Positions 1-9,197 of a stretch of 64,000 bases of DNA are shown piece by piece; within the stretch, counting starts at the first letter, position 1; each line of letters opens with the position of its first letter. Source of the stretch: JAWLAT01 sp041395325 (lineage in GTDB: Bacteria > Pseudomonadota > Gammaproteobacteria > Xanthomonadales > SZUA-5); contig JAWLAT010000018.1 of assembly GCA_041395325.1 (NCBI GenBank), forward strand, positions 36,740 to 100,739, in the 5' to 3' direction. The notes below the pieces were generated by a model that saw nothing but the letters and a program-made list of their open reading frames with translations, was not told the origin of the DNA and searched no databases. The translations under genes and the position numbers were made by a program.

Positions 1-261
1 AAGTACCAGCCGCGCGGCCGACGACTCGATGGGCAGCTGACCTTGCCAGCCATAGCGGCCATCGCTGCCACGACTCAGCAACACCGGCAGCAACAGGCTC
101 TTGGACTCGATGGCCGACGCGGCCGGGTCGGCCGGCGCCATCTGCGCAAACTCGCTGGCCGGACCACCCAGCTGCTTGGTTGGCGGCAACCCGGCCGCCC
201 CCGCGGGCAGGGCCATACCGACCGACAACAATGACGACACCCAAACGGACAACTTGCTCAC
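1..261 (-). CDS. Secreted protein of unknown function, N-terminal part (cut by window edge)
   Basis: An open frame runs from a GTG codon at 261 down to base 1 (87 codons) without a stop. The product begins MSKLSVWVSSLLSVGMALPA and looks like a Sec signal peptide, with a short basic N-terminus, a hydrophobic core and a cleavage site probably within AGAAG. The mature part continues into a region rich in Ala, Gly and Pro with a segment LLLPVLLSRGSDGRYGWQG. The GTG is chosen because GGGAGG lies about six bases upstream and the signal peptide starts there. I do not recognise the family from this fragment; only the N-terminus is visible. Export to the periplasm or beyond is inferred from the signal peptide. 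Confidence 0.7.
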   Translation of the reverse strand, partial: MSKLSVWVSSLLSVGMALPAGAAGLPPTKQLGGPASEFAQMAPADPAASAIESKSLLLPVLLSRGSDGRYGWQGQLPIESSAARLVL

Positions 262-283
262 GACGACCTCCCTCGTTCGTGAA

Positions 284-345
284 GATGCCGCCGGACGGCG
301 GCATCGGGACAAGGCGGGCGAACCCACCATACGTGGCCGTATGGT
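284..345. other. Two perfect hairpins upstream of the secreted-protein gene
   Basis: GATGCCGCC (284-292) pairs with GGCGGCATC (297-305) around a 4-base loop, and ACCATACG (326-333) pairs with CGTATGGT (338-345) around another 4-base loop. Both lie upstream of the GTG start of the minus-strand gene ending the window. The second is a perfect dyad and could be an operator. The first lies only about 23 bases before the start codon and would fall in the 5' untranslated region. Function is inferred only. Confidence 0.4.
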
Positions 346-524
346 AAACGGAGGCTGAACGAGATCGCAAGCACTTTCTGCTGACTCACGGCGACAAGTG
401 ACGCGATGGGTCAGTTTGGGGAAATGACGCATGTCGACGTCACCAACCTTGGTCGCCGTGCTTCGATCGAGACGGACGCGCTTTGGGGGAATCCGGGCGC
501 CATCTGCGCCCGGATCCTTGCGGC

Positions 525-2348
525 TCAGCGCAAGTGCATGTCCTGCTGGAACTCGATGCCACGCTCGGTCAGGATGACGCGCACTTCGCTGTACTCCAGC
601 GCCTCACCAAAACGCCGCATCAGGCCGGTGATTTGCGCGGCGAAGGCCTCGGCATCGGCCTCGCTGATGGCTGGCTCCGCGGCCTCCTCCGCGCCGCCCT
701 CATTCTCGTCGTCAACGTCGCTGTCGTCCTCGTCGCCGTACTCGTCTTCATCGTCATCGACGCTGAGCTGCCCCTTCAGCATGCCGTCGCGCATGCCCTT
801 CTCGAACAGATCGGCGTAGAACTCACTGTAGAAACGACCGCTTTCGCCGTATCGAAGGATTGGATGCGGGCCTTCCTGCGTGACGCCGGCCACGCTCATC
901 GCGCGGGAATCGTCCACTTCGCCCACCGCCACCGCGATGCTGCGATCGGTCATCAGCAGCCGGGCGGGCAGCGGCAGCGGCAGCAGTTCCTGCGGCAGGG
1001 TGACCGATTCGCCGCCGGATTGAAGCGAAAGTTCACGCAGTGACTCCACCTGCGCCTGGGCGAAGGACCACACCGCCGCTGGCGCCGGAGAGCTCAGGGC
1101 CAGCACGCCGGTGCCGCTTTCAGGCTGGTGCTCCTCATTGAGCTCCAGCGAGTCCAGACTGAAATAGACGCCATGGAAATTGGCGGCCATGCCGATCGCC
1201 ATCGGGTTCAGGCTCTCCTTCAGCTTGCGCATGCCGTCGTTCAGGTCAGTCAGCTGCTCGCACTGGTAGGGACTGGCGATCACGCGGTCGGCGATCTTGC
1301 CCAGCAACGTGCCGGTCTTGATCGGATCCATACCGAAACCGAACCAGACCAGCGCATCCTTAGGGGTGCCTGCACCTGGCTGCGGGCTGGCGATGGCGGC
1401 CCATTGCGAAGCCCACTCCGGCTGCAGCTCGATGACCGACAGCGAGTCCATCCGCTTGGCATCCAGCCGGGTGCCACCGAAGACGACACGCGGGAACTGC
1501 GCCGCCATCGCGCTAGCCTCGGCCTTGCAGGTGGCTTCGTTGCCGCCGTCCTGATCCTCATCGTCGCGGTCTTCTTCATCGGCCATGTCCAGCAGCGCCT
1601 TGTCACCGACCGACTGCGGCGCCAATACGCTGCTGAGGATCCGCTGGGTATCGAGGTAGCCGACGCCACCCATCGGCACCAGCTGGTACTTGGCGATCAG
1701 ATCGGACACCGTGGTGGTCTGCGCCAGCGACTGGGCCGGTCGTTGCAGGCCCAGCACCGCTTCGCGAATCTGCTCATCGACGCTGGCGGGCGTGAGCGCC
1801 ATGACGACCTGGCTGTCGAGCACGGCCAGATAGGCGACCATTTCATCGAGCACCTGGCGGCGCACGTTGTGGCCGGCTACGTCGGCGCGATCCATGCTGT
1901 GACCGGCCGCCGCTTCGATCCGCGCCACCGCCGCTTCGAAGGCAGCGGGATCATCCAGACGCATGCGCAGCACCGGCAGCAGGCCGTGACCGTAGAAGGC
2001 GATCTCCTGCCGGCTGGCCAGGCCCAGGGGCGAGGCGACGTTCGGGTCGACCAGCGGTCCCAGTTCCGCCACCAGACTGCGCGCGATCTCCAGATTGCGT
2101 TCGGCTTCGGCGTCCTTGGCATTGCGTCCGGCCATGGCGAGGAACTCGCTCATGGTCTGCAGCATCTGCTCGCCACCGAAGGCCTCCAGCCAGGCGCGGC
2201 GCAGCGCCGGATCCAGTGGTTCGGCACTGACCACCGCATAGGGCGTGTCGGCCGGCACATAGGCGAGCAGGTTGTCGGCCGCGGCTTCGTCGCGGGAACA
2301 GGCAGTCAGTCCCAGCGCAACGGCGCCGGCCAGCAGCAGGGCACGCAT
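525..2348 (-). CDS. Acidic lipoprotein of unknown function
   Basis: The frame encodes 607 residues starting MRALLLAGAVALGLTACSRD. It has a lipoprotein signal peptide with lipobox LTAC, so the mature protein should be lipid-modified at Cys17 and membrane-anchored facing the periplasm. The N-terminal domain begins NLLAYVPADTPYAVVSAEPL, a pattern seen in uncharacterised lipoproteins of Xanthomonadales. Two strongly acidic stretches stand out: one in the middle (ADEEDRDDEDQDGGNE) and one near residues 555-590 consisting largely of Asp and Glu. The frame is open 39 codons further upstream, but only the ATG at 2348 gives the signal peptide. No catalytic motif is visible and no pathway can be assigned. 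It stands alone, with spacers on both sides. Confidence 0.75.
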   Translation of the reverse strand: MRALLLAGAVALGLTACSRDEAAADNLLAYVPADTPYAVVSAEPLDPALRRAWLEAFGGEQMLQTMSEFLAMAGRNAKDAEAERNLEIARSLVAELGPLVDPNVASPLGLASRQEIAFYGHGLLPVLRMRLDDPAAFEAAVARIEAAAGHSMDRADVAGHNVRRQVLDEMVAYLAVLDSQVVMALTPASVDEQIREAVLGLQRPAQSLAQTTTVSDLIAKYQLVPMGGVGYLDTQRILSSVLAPQSVGDKALLDMADEEDRDDEDQDGGNEATCKAEASAMAAQFPRVVFGGTRLDAKRMDSLSVIELQPEWASQWAAIASPQPGAGTPKDALVWFGFGMDPIKTGTLLGKIADRVIASPYQCEQLTDLNDGMRKLKESLNPMAIGMAANFHGVYFSLDSLELNEEHQPESGTGVLALSSPAPAAVWSFAQAQVESLRELSLQSGGESVTLPQELLPLPLPARLLMTDRSIAVAVGEVDDSRAMSVAGVTQEGPHPILRYGESGRFYSEFYADLFEKGMRDGMLKGQLSVDDDEDEYGDEDDSDVDDENEGGAEEAAEPAISEADAEAFAAQITGLMRRFGEALEYSEVRVILTERGIEFQQDMHLR

Positions 2349-2506
2349 CGCGGCCTCCAGAATCCAGGGAAGACCAAGCGTAGCGGCGGGCGCCGGTGGC
2401 GTCGAGAAAAGCGGCGAAGCGCCAGGCTTGTCGACCACGGTCGCTTGGTCGCGCCAACGGAACACGCCTCGACGCTATGCTCAGACCGGACACAAGATTC
2501 TCTGCT

Positions 2507-2640
2507 CCTCCCCTTGCACGGCGAAGCCATGGAGGGGGAGGCCGGAGGGGGTTAGCCCCTGATTGCGCCCTCGAACTCGCGATCAGAAGCGCCCCCACCC
2601 CGACCCGCCCCTCCGCGGCCACGCTGCGCAATGGAGGGGG
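2507..2640. repeat. Intergenic CCTCCCC/GGGGGAGG hairpin elements (363-base spacer 2349-2711)
   Basis: The spacer between the lipoprotein gene and the ABC exporter gene holds two hairpin-forming elements. CCTCCCC (2507-2513) faces GGAGGGGGAGG (2531-2541), and CCCCTCC (about 2608-2614) faces GGAGGGGG (about 2633-2640). The first resembles the two better-conserved copies at about 60.04 and 60.23 kb, including the GGCCGGAGGGGGT tail. I see no gene in this spacer; long open frames crossing it are byproducts of the high GC content. Confidence 0.5.
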
Positions 2641-2711
2641 CAAAGCGCAACAATGCAGCAGGCAGCGTGGAGGTCTGCGAGGCGCACCAGGCGGCCCGGC
2701 CGCGAGGTGCA

Positions 2712-4508
2712 TCAGTCGCGTGGCTGCCCGGTCTGGACACCCCACAGACCGGCATAAATCCCGCCGGTCTGCACCAGCTCGTCATGGCGGCCCCGTTCGG
2801 CGATGCGGCCGCGTTCCATCACCAGAATCTGGTCGGCGTGGACGATGGTCGACAATCGATGCGCGATCATGATCGTGCTGCGGCCCTCGCAGAGCTGGCT
2901 GAGGGCGCGCTGGATGGCGGCCTCGGTCTCGTTGTCGACCGCGCTGGTGGCTTCGTCGAGCAGCAGAATGGGTGGGTCCTTCAACACGGCGCGCGCCAAT
3001 GACAGCCGCTGGCGCTGACCGCCGGAGAGCTTCTGGCCGTACTCGCCGATCGGCGTCGCGTAGCCCTGTGCCAGTTCACCGATGAAGGCGTGGGCCTCGG
3101 CCAGACGCGCCGCATTGTGGATCTCGTCGATGCCCGCGCCGGGTCGGCCGTAGGCGATGTTCTCCTCGACCGTGCCGTCGAACAGGAACACGTCCTGGCT
3201 GACCAGACCGATCTGCTGACGCAGCCAGTGCAGGTCGTAGGTCTCGATGGGCTCGCCGTCGAGCAGGATGCGGCCGTTGGAGGGCTGATAGAAGCGCAGT
3301 AGCAGTTTGACCAGTGTGCTCTTGCCCGAGCCGGTGCTGCCGACCAGCGCCAGCGTCTGACCGGGGTGCAGCTCGAAATCGATGTCCTGCAGCACCGGAC
3401 GGCCATCGCCGTAGGCGAAGCTCAACCCCTCGACGTGGATATGCCCCGACAGCTGCGCCGGACGCAGCCGACCCTCCCGCGAAACCTGCACCGGCGTGTC
3501 CATCAGGTTCAGGACGCGCCGGGTCGAGGCCATGGCGCGCTCGTACAGGTCGACGGTTTCCGCCAGGCCGGTCAGCGGCCACAGCAACCGCTGGGTGAGG
3601 AACACCAGCACGCCGTAGAGGCCCACATTGAGACTGCCATCGAGGGTCTTCAGGCCACCGACGATCAAAGTGGCCAGGAAGCCGGCCAGGATCGCCATCC
3701 GGATCAGCGGGATGAAGGCCGAGCTGATGCGGATGGCGCGGGCATTGGCCTCGCAATAGCCGGTGCTGTCGGTGCTTAGACGATCCAGTTCATCGTGCTC
3801 GCGGGTGAAGCTCTTGATCGTCGCAATGCCCGCGATGGCATTGGCCAGCCGTGCCGCCAGCTGTCCGGCCCGCTCGCGCACGTCGGCATACAGCGGTTGC
3901 GCGCGTCGCTGGAAATGGAAGGCGCCCCAGACGATCACCGGAATCGGCGTGAAGGCGAGCAGGGCGATCAGCGGTGACACGGCGAAGAAGACGCCGCCGA
4001 CGGCCACCAGCGTGGTGGCGACCTGGATCAGATTGTTGGCGCCGCCATTGAGAAAGCGCTCCAGCTGATTGATGTCGTCGTTGAGGATGGCAATCAGGTT
4101 GCCGCTGCGCTGGTTCTCGAAATAGGCCAGGTCCAGCTGGCTCAGGTGGGCGAAGCCGTCGCGCCGCAGTTCGTGCTGCAGGTCCTGCGCCAGACCGCGC
4201 CAGAGCAGCAGATACAGGTACTCAAACAGACTCTCGCCGGCCCAGATCAGGAAGGTCAGTCCACCGAGCACGAAGATCTGCAGCTTCGGATCGACCAGCC
4301 CCATCGCGGCCAGGAAGCTCTGCTCACCACGCACGACCACGTCGATGGCGATGCCGATCAGGATCTCCGGGGCGATGTCGAACAGCTTGTTGGTGACCGA
4401 ACAGGCGCTGGCCGCCCAGATCCGCCGCCGATGGCCGCGCGCGTAGTGGAGCAGGCGTCGCAGCGGACCTGCGCCGGTTGCCGCGTTTGGGTCAGGCGAG
4501 CCGTTCAT
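2712..4508 (-). CDS. ABC exporter half-transporter (fused membrane and ATPase domains)
   Basis: The protein has 598 residues. Residues 1 to about 330 form an exporter-type transmembrane domain, and the C-terminal part is a nucleotide-binding domain. Visible motifs are Walker A GSTGSGKST near residue 390, signature LSGGQRQR near 491, Walker B ILLLDEATSAVD near 515 and the H-loop in MIAHRLST. Such half-transporters work as homo- or heterodimers in the inner membrane and export lipids, peptides or drugs; MsbA is the best-known relative. The substrate here is unknown. The start ATG at 4508 (MNGSPDPNAATGAG) precedes the first membrane-proximal helix; the longer open frame upstream is Arg-rich and not protein-like. 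No partner gene is adjacent, so a homodimer is plausible. Confidence 0.85.
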   Translation of the reverse strand: MNGSPDPNAATGAGPLRRLLHYARGHRRRIWAASACSVTNKLFDIAPEILIGIAIDVVVRGEQSFLAAMGLVDPKLQIFVLGGLTFLIWAGESLFEYLYLLLWRGLAQDLQHELRRDGFAHLSQLDLAYFENQRSGNLIAILNDDINQLERFLNGGANNLIQVATTLVAVGGVFFAVSPLIALLAFTPIPVIVWGAFHFQRRAQPLYADVRERAGQLAARLANAIAGIATIKSFTREHDELDRLSTDSTGYCEANARAIRISSAFIPLIRMAILAGFLATLIVGGLKTLDGSLNVGLYGVLVFLTQRLLWPLTGLAETVDLYERAMASTRRVLNLMDTPVQVSREGRLRPAQLSGHIHVEGLSFAYGDGRPVLQDIDFELHPGQTLALVGSTGSGKSTLVKLLLRFYQPSNGRILLDGEPIETYDLHWLRQQIGLVSQDVFLFDGTVEENIAYGRPGAGIDEIHNAARLAEAHAFIGELAQGYATPIGEYGQKLSGGQRQRLSLARAVLKDPPILLLDEATSAVDNETEAAIQRALSQLCEGRSTIMIAHRLSTIVHADQILVMERGRIAERGRHDELVQTGGIYAGLWGVQTGQPRD

Positions 4509-4834
4509 GGCGACATTCGCCTGCGACACCTGCCTCGGGTGAGGTCCTCGTCCGCAGCGGGATGGCAATGGAAGAGCGAAGGCGGCGACCAGGACTGCAT
4601 CATTCGTCCGCGATGACCGGGGTCGCCGATGATACCGGTGCCGGCGGGCGACCGGCTCTGCAGAGCCCTCGTCTGTCCTGGCGGAGCCTCGGACTGTCCG
4701 AAATGACGCTGCCCCTGTCCGCCAGCGCACAGTGACGTAGCGCAGGACATCGCCTTCGGACGCGTGGGCACTAGCGGTGCGTCGCTGGCGTGGAATGTGC
4801 ATTTGCGGGGCACCCTTGCCTGGTCCCGCCATCG
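4509..4834. other. Divergent intergenic region, no feature recognised
   Basis: This 326-base spacer separates the start codons of the divergent ABC exporter and permease genes, so it must hold both promoters. I could not identify convincing -35/-10 pairs, operators or repeats in it. Confidence 0.4.
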
Positions 4835-7186
4835 ATGTCCCTGGTCCTGATCATTCTGCGCCGCTTGTGGCGCCAGCCGCGCTATTCGCTGCCCCTGCTG
4901 GTGGGTTGGCTGGTGGCCAGCGCAGCCGCGCTGTTGGGGCTTCATCTGCAGCAGCAATGGCTGGCACCGATCGGCTATGCCCAGCCGGAGCAGCTGCAAT
5001 TGATTCAGCGCTGGCGCGATGGTCAGCCCGGTCTGCGCATGTCGTTGGCCGATTGGCGCGATCTGCGCGCCGACGCGAGTTGGGTCGATGGTGCGGCGGC
5101 CCTGGCCGAACGGCGTTTCACCGTGCAACTCGGCCAGACACCCGCCGAAGAGCTGGCCGGTCTGGCGGTCAGCCGAAGTTACTTTGAGGTGCTCGGGACA
5201 GGCCTGGCCGGCAGCCTGGCTGCCGAGGGACCAGCCGTGGTGCTGTCGCAGGCCGCGGCTCAACGTTGGCCCGAGCTTGCCAGTCACCTCGGCGAGGCGA
5301 CACTGCGCATCGACGGTGTACCGCATCTGGTGGTCGGCCTTGCGCCAGTCGATCAGGTGGACCCGCTTGGTCGTCCCTGGCTCTATCAGATCGAGCCAGC
5401 CTGGTTCAGCAAGGATCGCCGTCAGGATCTGGATGTCGCCGTCGTCGTCCGCAGTGCCGAACCAGCGGTCACGCGCACGGCCCGACTGCAGGCCCTGTCG
5501 GCGGATCTGGCCAGTCGCTACCCCGAGACTCACCAGGCCAGCGAGCTGCGCGCGGTGGCCCTGACCGAGCACCTGCTCGGACCGTTGCGGGCCGATTGGC
5601 GCGTGCTGCTGGCCGGCACCGGGCTGCTGCTGATGCTGGTCCTGGCCAATGCTACGGCGCTGGATCAGGCGCGTCTGCAGCAGGGCGTGGGTGCGCTGCG
5701 CACGCGCTCGGCGTTGGGCGAGCGTGCCGCGGTGCGGTGGCGCGCCCAATGGGTCGAAGCGCTACTGCTGTTGGCCGTCGCCACCCTGCCCGCGGCGGCA
5801 CTGGTGCTGGCCGGCCTGGCGCATTCGGCCGCAGTTCTGTCCGCTGGGCTGCCGCGAGCGGTGGACGTCTGGCCCCAGCCGTCGACCTGGCTGAAGTGGG
5901 GAATGCTGTTGGCGCTACTGGCCACGCTGCAGGCAACGTTGGCCGGCTGGCGCGCCGGTCAGTTGCTGCGCCGATCCGGCGGGGCACAGGGACAGCGGGT
6001 GCAGGGACTCAGCCGGGCGCAGGGTTTGCTGCTGGTGGGCCAGTGCGCGCTGGCCCTGTGCCTGCTGGGGGCGGGTCTGGCCGTCGCGCAGCGGGCCTAC
6101 CAGCTCGGGCGGGTGGATCCGGGTTTCAGCGCCGGGGCGGCCTGGCAAAGCCGATTGATGCTCTCACATGAGCAGCTACCCGACGCCGCCCGTCAGCGGG
6201 ATTTCGTCGAGCGCCTGCAGCGGTCGCTGCAATCAATTCCCGAACTCGATGGCGTCGCACTGGCCAATCAGCTGCCGCTGGACGGTGGCAGCACCGGCGC
6301 CTTCATCGGTCCGGTCGAAGGACCAACGCCAACGCCGGCCAACGCGCCGCTGGTGCAGGTCCGCAGTGTGACAAACGGCTATTTCCAGGTACTGGGGATC
6401 CCGCTGGTGGCCGGGCGTGGTTTCGCTGCGACCGACACGCCCGAGGCAACCGCCGTGGCGATCATCGACGAGTCCCTGGCCCGGCGCCTGTTCGGCGACC
6501 GGCCGGCCGTGGGCGAGCAGGTGATCTTCGAAGGTCTGAGTCGGCTGGTTGTGGGCGTCAGTGCGCCGACTCGCGACCAGGGCTTGGGGCAGGTGGGGCG
6601 CATGACCGTCCATCTGCCGCTGGCGCAGGATCCGGCCTCGTGGCGTCGCCGCTCGCTGTCCCTCATTGCGCACGCGCGGACTGGCGGTACCGGCGCGGGC
6701 ACCGTCCTGAGCACGGCCCTGCAGCCCTTTGCCGACGAAGCTGTCATTGGTCGGGTCGAGCCGCTGGATGCCCTGGTGGCCGCTCAACTGCAGGCGCCGC
6801 GCTGGCGCGCCGGGGGCTTTGGCATCATCGCGTTGATCGCCACCCTGCTGGCGGCTTTCGGTGCCGGCAGCATCGCCGCCCTCCTGCTGGCCTATCGTCG
6901 CGGCGAGTTCGCCATCTGCCGCGCGCTCGGCGCAACGCCAACCGACATCCTTTTCCGGGCAGGCCGCTGGCTGGTGCAGCGCATCCTGCTCGGTTCGCTG
7001 CTGGGTGTGCTTGCCGCTGCGCTCGCCAGTCGGGCATTGCAGACCTGGTGGCCCGACGTGGCGCTGCTCGGCTGGCCACTGGCGGGCGCCATCCTCGTGC
7101 TGCTGGCAGGTTGCGCGCTCGCCCTCAGCGCCCCGTTGCGCAGCGCGATGACGGTGCCACCAGGCGCCGCGTTGCGTGCCGACTGA
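4835..7186 (+). CDS. FtsX/MacB-type ABC permease without ATPase partner (ADOP-like)
   Basis: The protein has 783 residues, with an N-terminal membrane helix, a periplasmic MacB-like core domain, three membrane helices near residues 260-390, a second periplasmic domain beginning after about residue 420, and three C-terminal helices (LIATLLAAFGAGSIAALLLA and following). The duplicated core-plus-FtsX plan and the length match the so-called ADOP permeases, members of the MacB/LolE family normally driven by a separate ATPase. The closing segment RRGEFAICRALGATPTDI is the typical FtsX signature before the last helices. No ATPase of the MacB/LolD type is encoded beside it. The start at 4835 gives MSLVLIILRRLWRQPRYSL, a typical cytoplasmic lead-in. 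Substrate unknown. Confidence 0.8.
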   Translation: MSLVLIILRRLWRQPRYSLPLLVGWLVASAAALLGLHLQQQWLAPIGYAQPEQLQLIQRWRDGQPGLRMSLADWRDLRADASWVDGAAALAERRFTVQLGQTPAEELAGLAVSRSYFEVLGTGLAGSLAAEGPAVVLSQAAAQRWPELASHLGEATLRIDGVPHLVVGLAPVDQVDPLGRPWLYQIEPAWFSKDRRQDLDVAVVVRSAEPAVTRTARLQALSADLASRYPETHQASELRAVALTEHLLGPLRADWRVLLAGTGLLLMLVLANATALDQARLQQGVGALRTRSALGERAAVRWRAQWVEALLLLAVATLPAAALVLAGLAHSAAVLSAGLPRAVDVWPQPSTWLKWGMLLALLATLQATLAGWRAGQLLRRSGGAQGQRVQGLSRAQGLLLVGQCALALCLLGAGLAVAQRAYQLGRVDPGFSAGAAWQSRLMLSHEQLPDAARQRDFVERLQRSLQSIPELDGVALANQLPLDGGSTGAFIGPVEGPTPTPANAPLVQVRSVTNGYFQVLGIPLVAGRGFAATDTPEATAVAIIDESLARRLFGDRPAVGEQVIFEGLSRLVVGVSAPTRDQGLGQVGRMTVHLPLAQDPASWRRRSLSLIAHARTGGTGAGTVLSTALQPFADEAVIGRVEPLDALVAAQLQAPRWRAGGFGIIALIATLLAAFGAGSIAALLLAYRRGEFAICRALGATPTDILFRAGRWLVQRILLGSLLGVLAAALASRALQTWWPDVALLGWPLAGAILVLLAGCALALSAPLRSAMTVPPGAALRAD

Positions 7187-7226
7187 CGCGGCCGCTCCGG
7201 CCTGCGTCCACAAGCGCACTGTCTTT

Positions 7227-7277
7227 CACTGGCCACTGGAACTGGCGACTGGAACTGCTTTTCTCAGCCCTCAGCCC
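7227..7277. repeat. ACTGGAA-type arm followed by TCAGCCC-type arm
   Basis: At 7227-7259 the sequence is built of degenerate ACTGGCC/ACTGGAA/ACTGGCG units. The 20 bases at 7238-7257 are identical to 32012-32031 in the gspE-gspF spacer. Directly after it, at 7264-7277, two TCAGCCC heptads form the last codons of the neighbouring minus-strand ATPase gene, so the repeat supplies its C-terminal residues and stop. Confidence 0.7.
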
Positions 7278-8133
7278 GCAACGCCTGCGCTTGTCGCTCC
7301 AGATCATCCAGCAGGTCACGCACCACAAAGACCTCCTCCATGAAAGTCTTTTCGCGCTGCATCTGCGCGGCAGGACGGTCGGGTGGGGGGACGGCCATGT
7401 CGTGCAGGATGGTGCCGGGGGAGGGGGAGAGGATCAGCAGTCGGTCGCCGAGGTAGACCGCTTCCTCGATGCTGTGGGTGATGAAGAACACGGTGGATTC
7501 GCGTTCGCGCCACAGCGAGACCAGCAGATCCTGCATGGCCAGTCGGGTCGGCGGATCGAGCGCGCCGAAGGGTTCGTCCATCAGGATGATGCGCGGGTGC
7601 AGGATCAGCGTGCGGGCGATGGCCACGCGCTGGCGCATGCCGCCGGAGAGTTCGTGCGGGTACTTCTTGGCGTCGCGGGCCGGATCGAGGCCGACCTTGG
7701 CGATCCATTCGCGCGCCTTCTCCTCGCGGCTGGCTCGTTCCTCACCGCGCAGCGCCAGGCCGAAGGCGACGTTGTCCAGCACGCTGAGGTGGTCGAAGCT
7801 GGTGTAATCCTGGAACACCATGCCGCGGTCGGCGGCGGCGCCATCGACCGGTTGACCGAAGACCAGCACCTGCCCGGTGGTGGCCGGGAATTGCGGCTTG
7901 AGGCCGGCGATCATCCGCAGCAAGGTGCTCTTGCCACAGCCCGAGGGGCCGAGGATGGCAACGAACTCGCCCCGGTTGGGGTGGTCCGGGATCTCGAAGT
8001 TGACGTTGCGTACGGCGGTGAAGGCGCGCTCACCCTCGCCATAGGTCTTGGCCACGTCGTGGAACTGCACCACGTGCGGCGCTGCCTCGGTCGGTTGCTC
8101 CAGCGCGGGCAGGGCGATGTCGGGCTCGCTCAT
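7264..8133 (-). CDS. ABC importer ATP-binding protein (nitrate/sulfonate/taurine type)
   Basis: The protein has 289 residues with all ABC ATPase motifs: Walker A GPSGCGKST near residue 60, Q-loop VFQDYTSFDHLSV, signature ELSGGMRQR near residue 160, Walker B ILMDEPFGALD and switch His in FFITHSIEEAVYLGD. The sequence after Walker B (LDPPTRLAMQDLLVSLW) and the SIEEAVYLGDR segment are typical of the SsuB/TauB/NrtD group. It is the last gene of a minus-strand operon with a permease and a binding protein fused to OmpA. Its C-terminus is encoded by a TCAGCCC repeat. The role is energising uptake at the inner membrane; the substrate cannot be read from sequence. Confidence 0.9.
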   Translation of the reverse strand: MSEPDIALPALEQPTEAAPHVVQFHDVAKTYGEGERAFTAVRNVNFEIPDHPNRGEFVAILGPSGCGKSTLLRMIAGLKPQFPATTGQVLVFGQPVDGAAADRGMVFQDYTSFDHLSVLDNVAFGLALRGEERASREEKAREWIAKVGLDPARDAKKYPHELSGGMRQRVAIARTLILHPRIILMDEPFGALDPPTRLAMQDLLVSLWRERESTVFFITHSIEEAVYLGDRLLILSPSPGTILHDMAVPPPDRPAAQMQREKTFMEEVFVVRDLLDDLERQAQALRAEG

Positions 8134-8215
8134 GAGGGGTCGGCTCCTGGGCTCGCAACGGTGAGAAAGGTCAGCATGATCGCGGTGCGTGACACGGGAC
8201 GACGCGGTCCGCCGA

Positions 8216-9022
8216 CTACTGTCGATAGGGGAACAGCTTCTTCTCCAGCCGCCCCAGGGTGTAGTCGATGGTCCAGGCCAGCAGGCCGATGACGATCAGG
8301 ATCAGGAAGATGTGTTCGGTCAGGCCGCGGCGCTGGCTGACGTTGAGCATGGCCCCCAGGCCCTGCGGCGCGTTGATCAGTTCGGCCAGCATGATGTAGC
8401 CAAAGGCCAGGCCGAAAAGCGAACGCAGCGAGCGGTAGATGTCCGGCAGCGCCAGCGGCACCAGCACCTTCATGACGATCTGCTTGTCCGAGGCGCCCAG
8501 CGTGCGTGAGGTGTCCACGTAGCGCTCGGGCACATTCATGATCGCCGCCGCCGCATCGGCGAAGACGAAGGGCACGGCGGCAATGAAGATGAACATGATC
8601 TTCTGCTGCTCGTAGATGCCGAACCACAGCACCGTCAGCGGTATCAGCGCCGCGACGGGCAGATTGCGACCTGCCGTGACGATCGGCTTGAGCAGAGCCT
8701 CCACCGCGCGCCAGGCACCGGCGGCCACGCCCAGCGGCACGCCGACCAGGATCGCCAGACCGAAGCCGGTCAACACCCGTCCCAGCGTGGCCAGGATCGA
8801 GGAGAACAGATCCCGCTCGGTAATCAGGCTGGGCACGCTGCTGATCACCTCGATCGGGCTGGGCAGGATCGTCGGCGAAATGAAGCGCGACTCCGCCGGC
8901 CCGATGGTGCAGATGAACCAAAGGAAGCCGAGCGCCATCAGGCAAGTCCCGGCCAGCGTCTGCGCCCAGGCCTGCGAGACGGGTTGGCGCAGGGTGAGGA
9001 GGTTGGAGAGCCACGAACTCAT
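8216..9022 (-). CDS. ABC importer permease (SsuC/TauC type)
   Basis: The protein has 268 residues, about six membrane helices, and a binding-protein-dependent transport permease domain. The EAA-like loop is seen in DTSRTLGASDKQIVMKVLVP, which contacts the ATPase. The first helix is LAGTCLMALGFLWFICTIG, and the segment SPTILPSPIEVI is typical of nitrate/sulfonate/taurine permeases. It lies 82 bases upstream of the ATPase gene in the transcription direction and 175 bases downstream of the binding-protein gene; that longer spacer holds a large inverted repeat. It should form a homodimeric inner-membrane channel with the ATPase. Confidence 0.9.
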   Translation of the reverse strand: MSSWLSNLLTLRQPVSQAWAQTLAGTCLMALGFLWFICTIGPAESRFISPTILPSPIEVISSVPSLITERDLFSSILATLGRVLTGFGLAILVGVPLGVAAGAWRAVEALLKPIVTAGRNLPVAALIPLTVLWFGIYEQQKIMFIFIAAVPFVFADAAAAIMNVPERYVDTSRTLGASDKQIVMKVLVPLALPDIYRSLRSLFGLAFGYIMLAELINAPQGLGAMLNVSQRRGLTEHIFLILIVIGLLAWTIDYTLGRLEKKLFPYRQ

Positions 9023-9052
9023 GACGGCGCGGATCCTGATCGTTGCTGGGGT

Positions 9053-9190
9053 AGGGCTGAGGGCTCAGGGCTGAGGGGTCAGGGAAAGCTCGCTCGAACG
9101 TACACTGCGGCCAACCGCTACGAGGCTGCGTCTCTCCTCTAGCGCCGAGGGACCAGCACCCTGATCCCTCAGCCCTAGGCCCTCAGCCCT
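9053..9190. repeat. TCAGCCC-type inverted repeat element
   Basis: The left arm 9053-9084 and right arm 9159-9190 are each 32 bases and are inverted complements at about 29 positions. Each arm is built from four degenerate heptads (AGGGCTG / CAGCCCT type), separated by 74 unrelated bases. The element fills the spacer between the permease and binding-protein genes, which are co-directional. An RNA copy could fold into a long hairpin, which might reduce expression of the genes downstream of the binding protein. Related elements lie at 23.1, 33.3 and 56.7 kb. Confidence 0.75.
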
Positions 9191-9197
9191 CGAAGAA

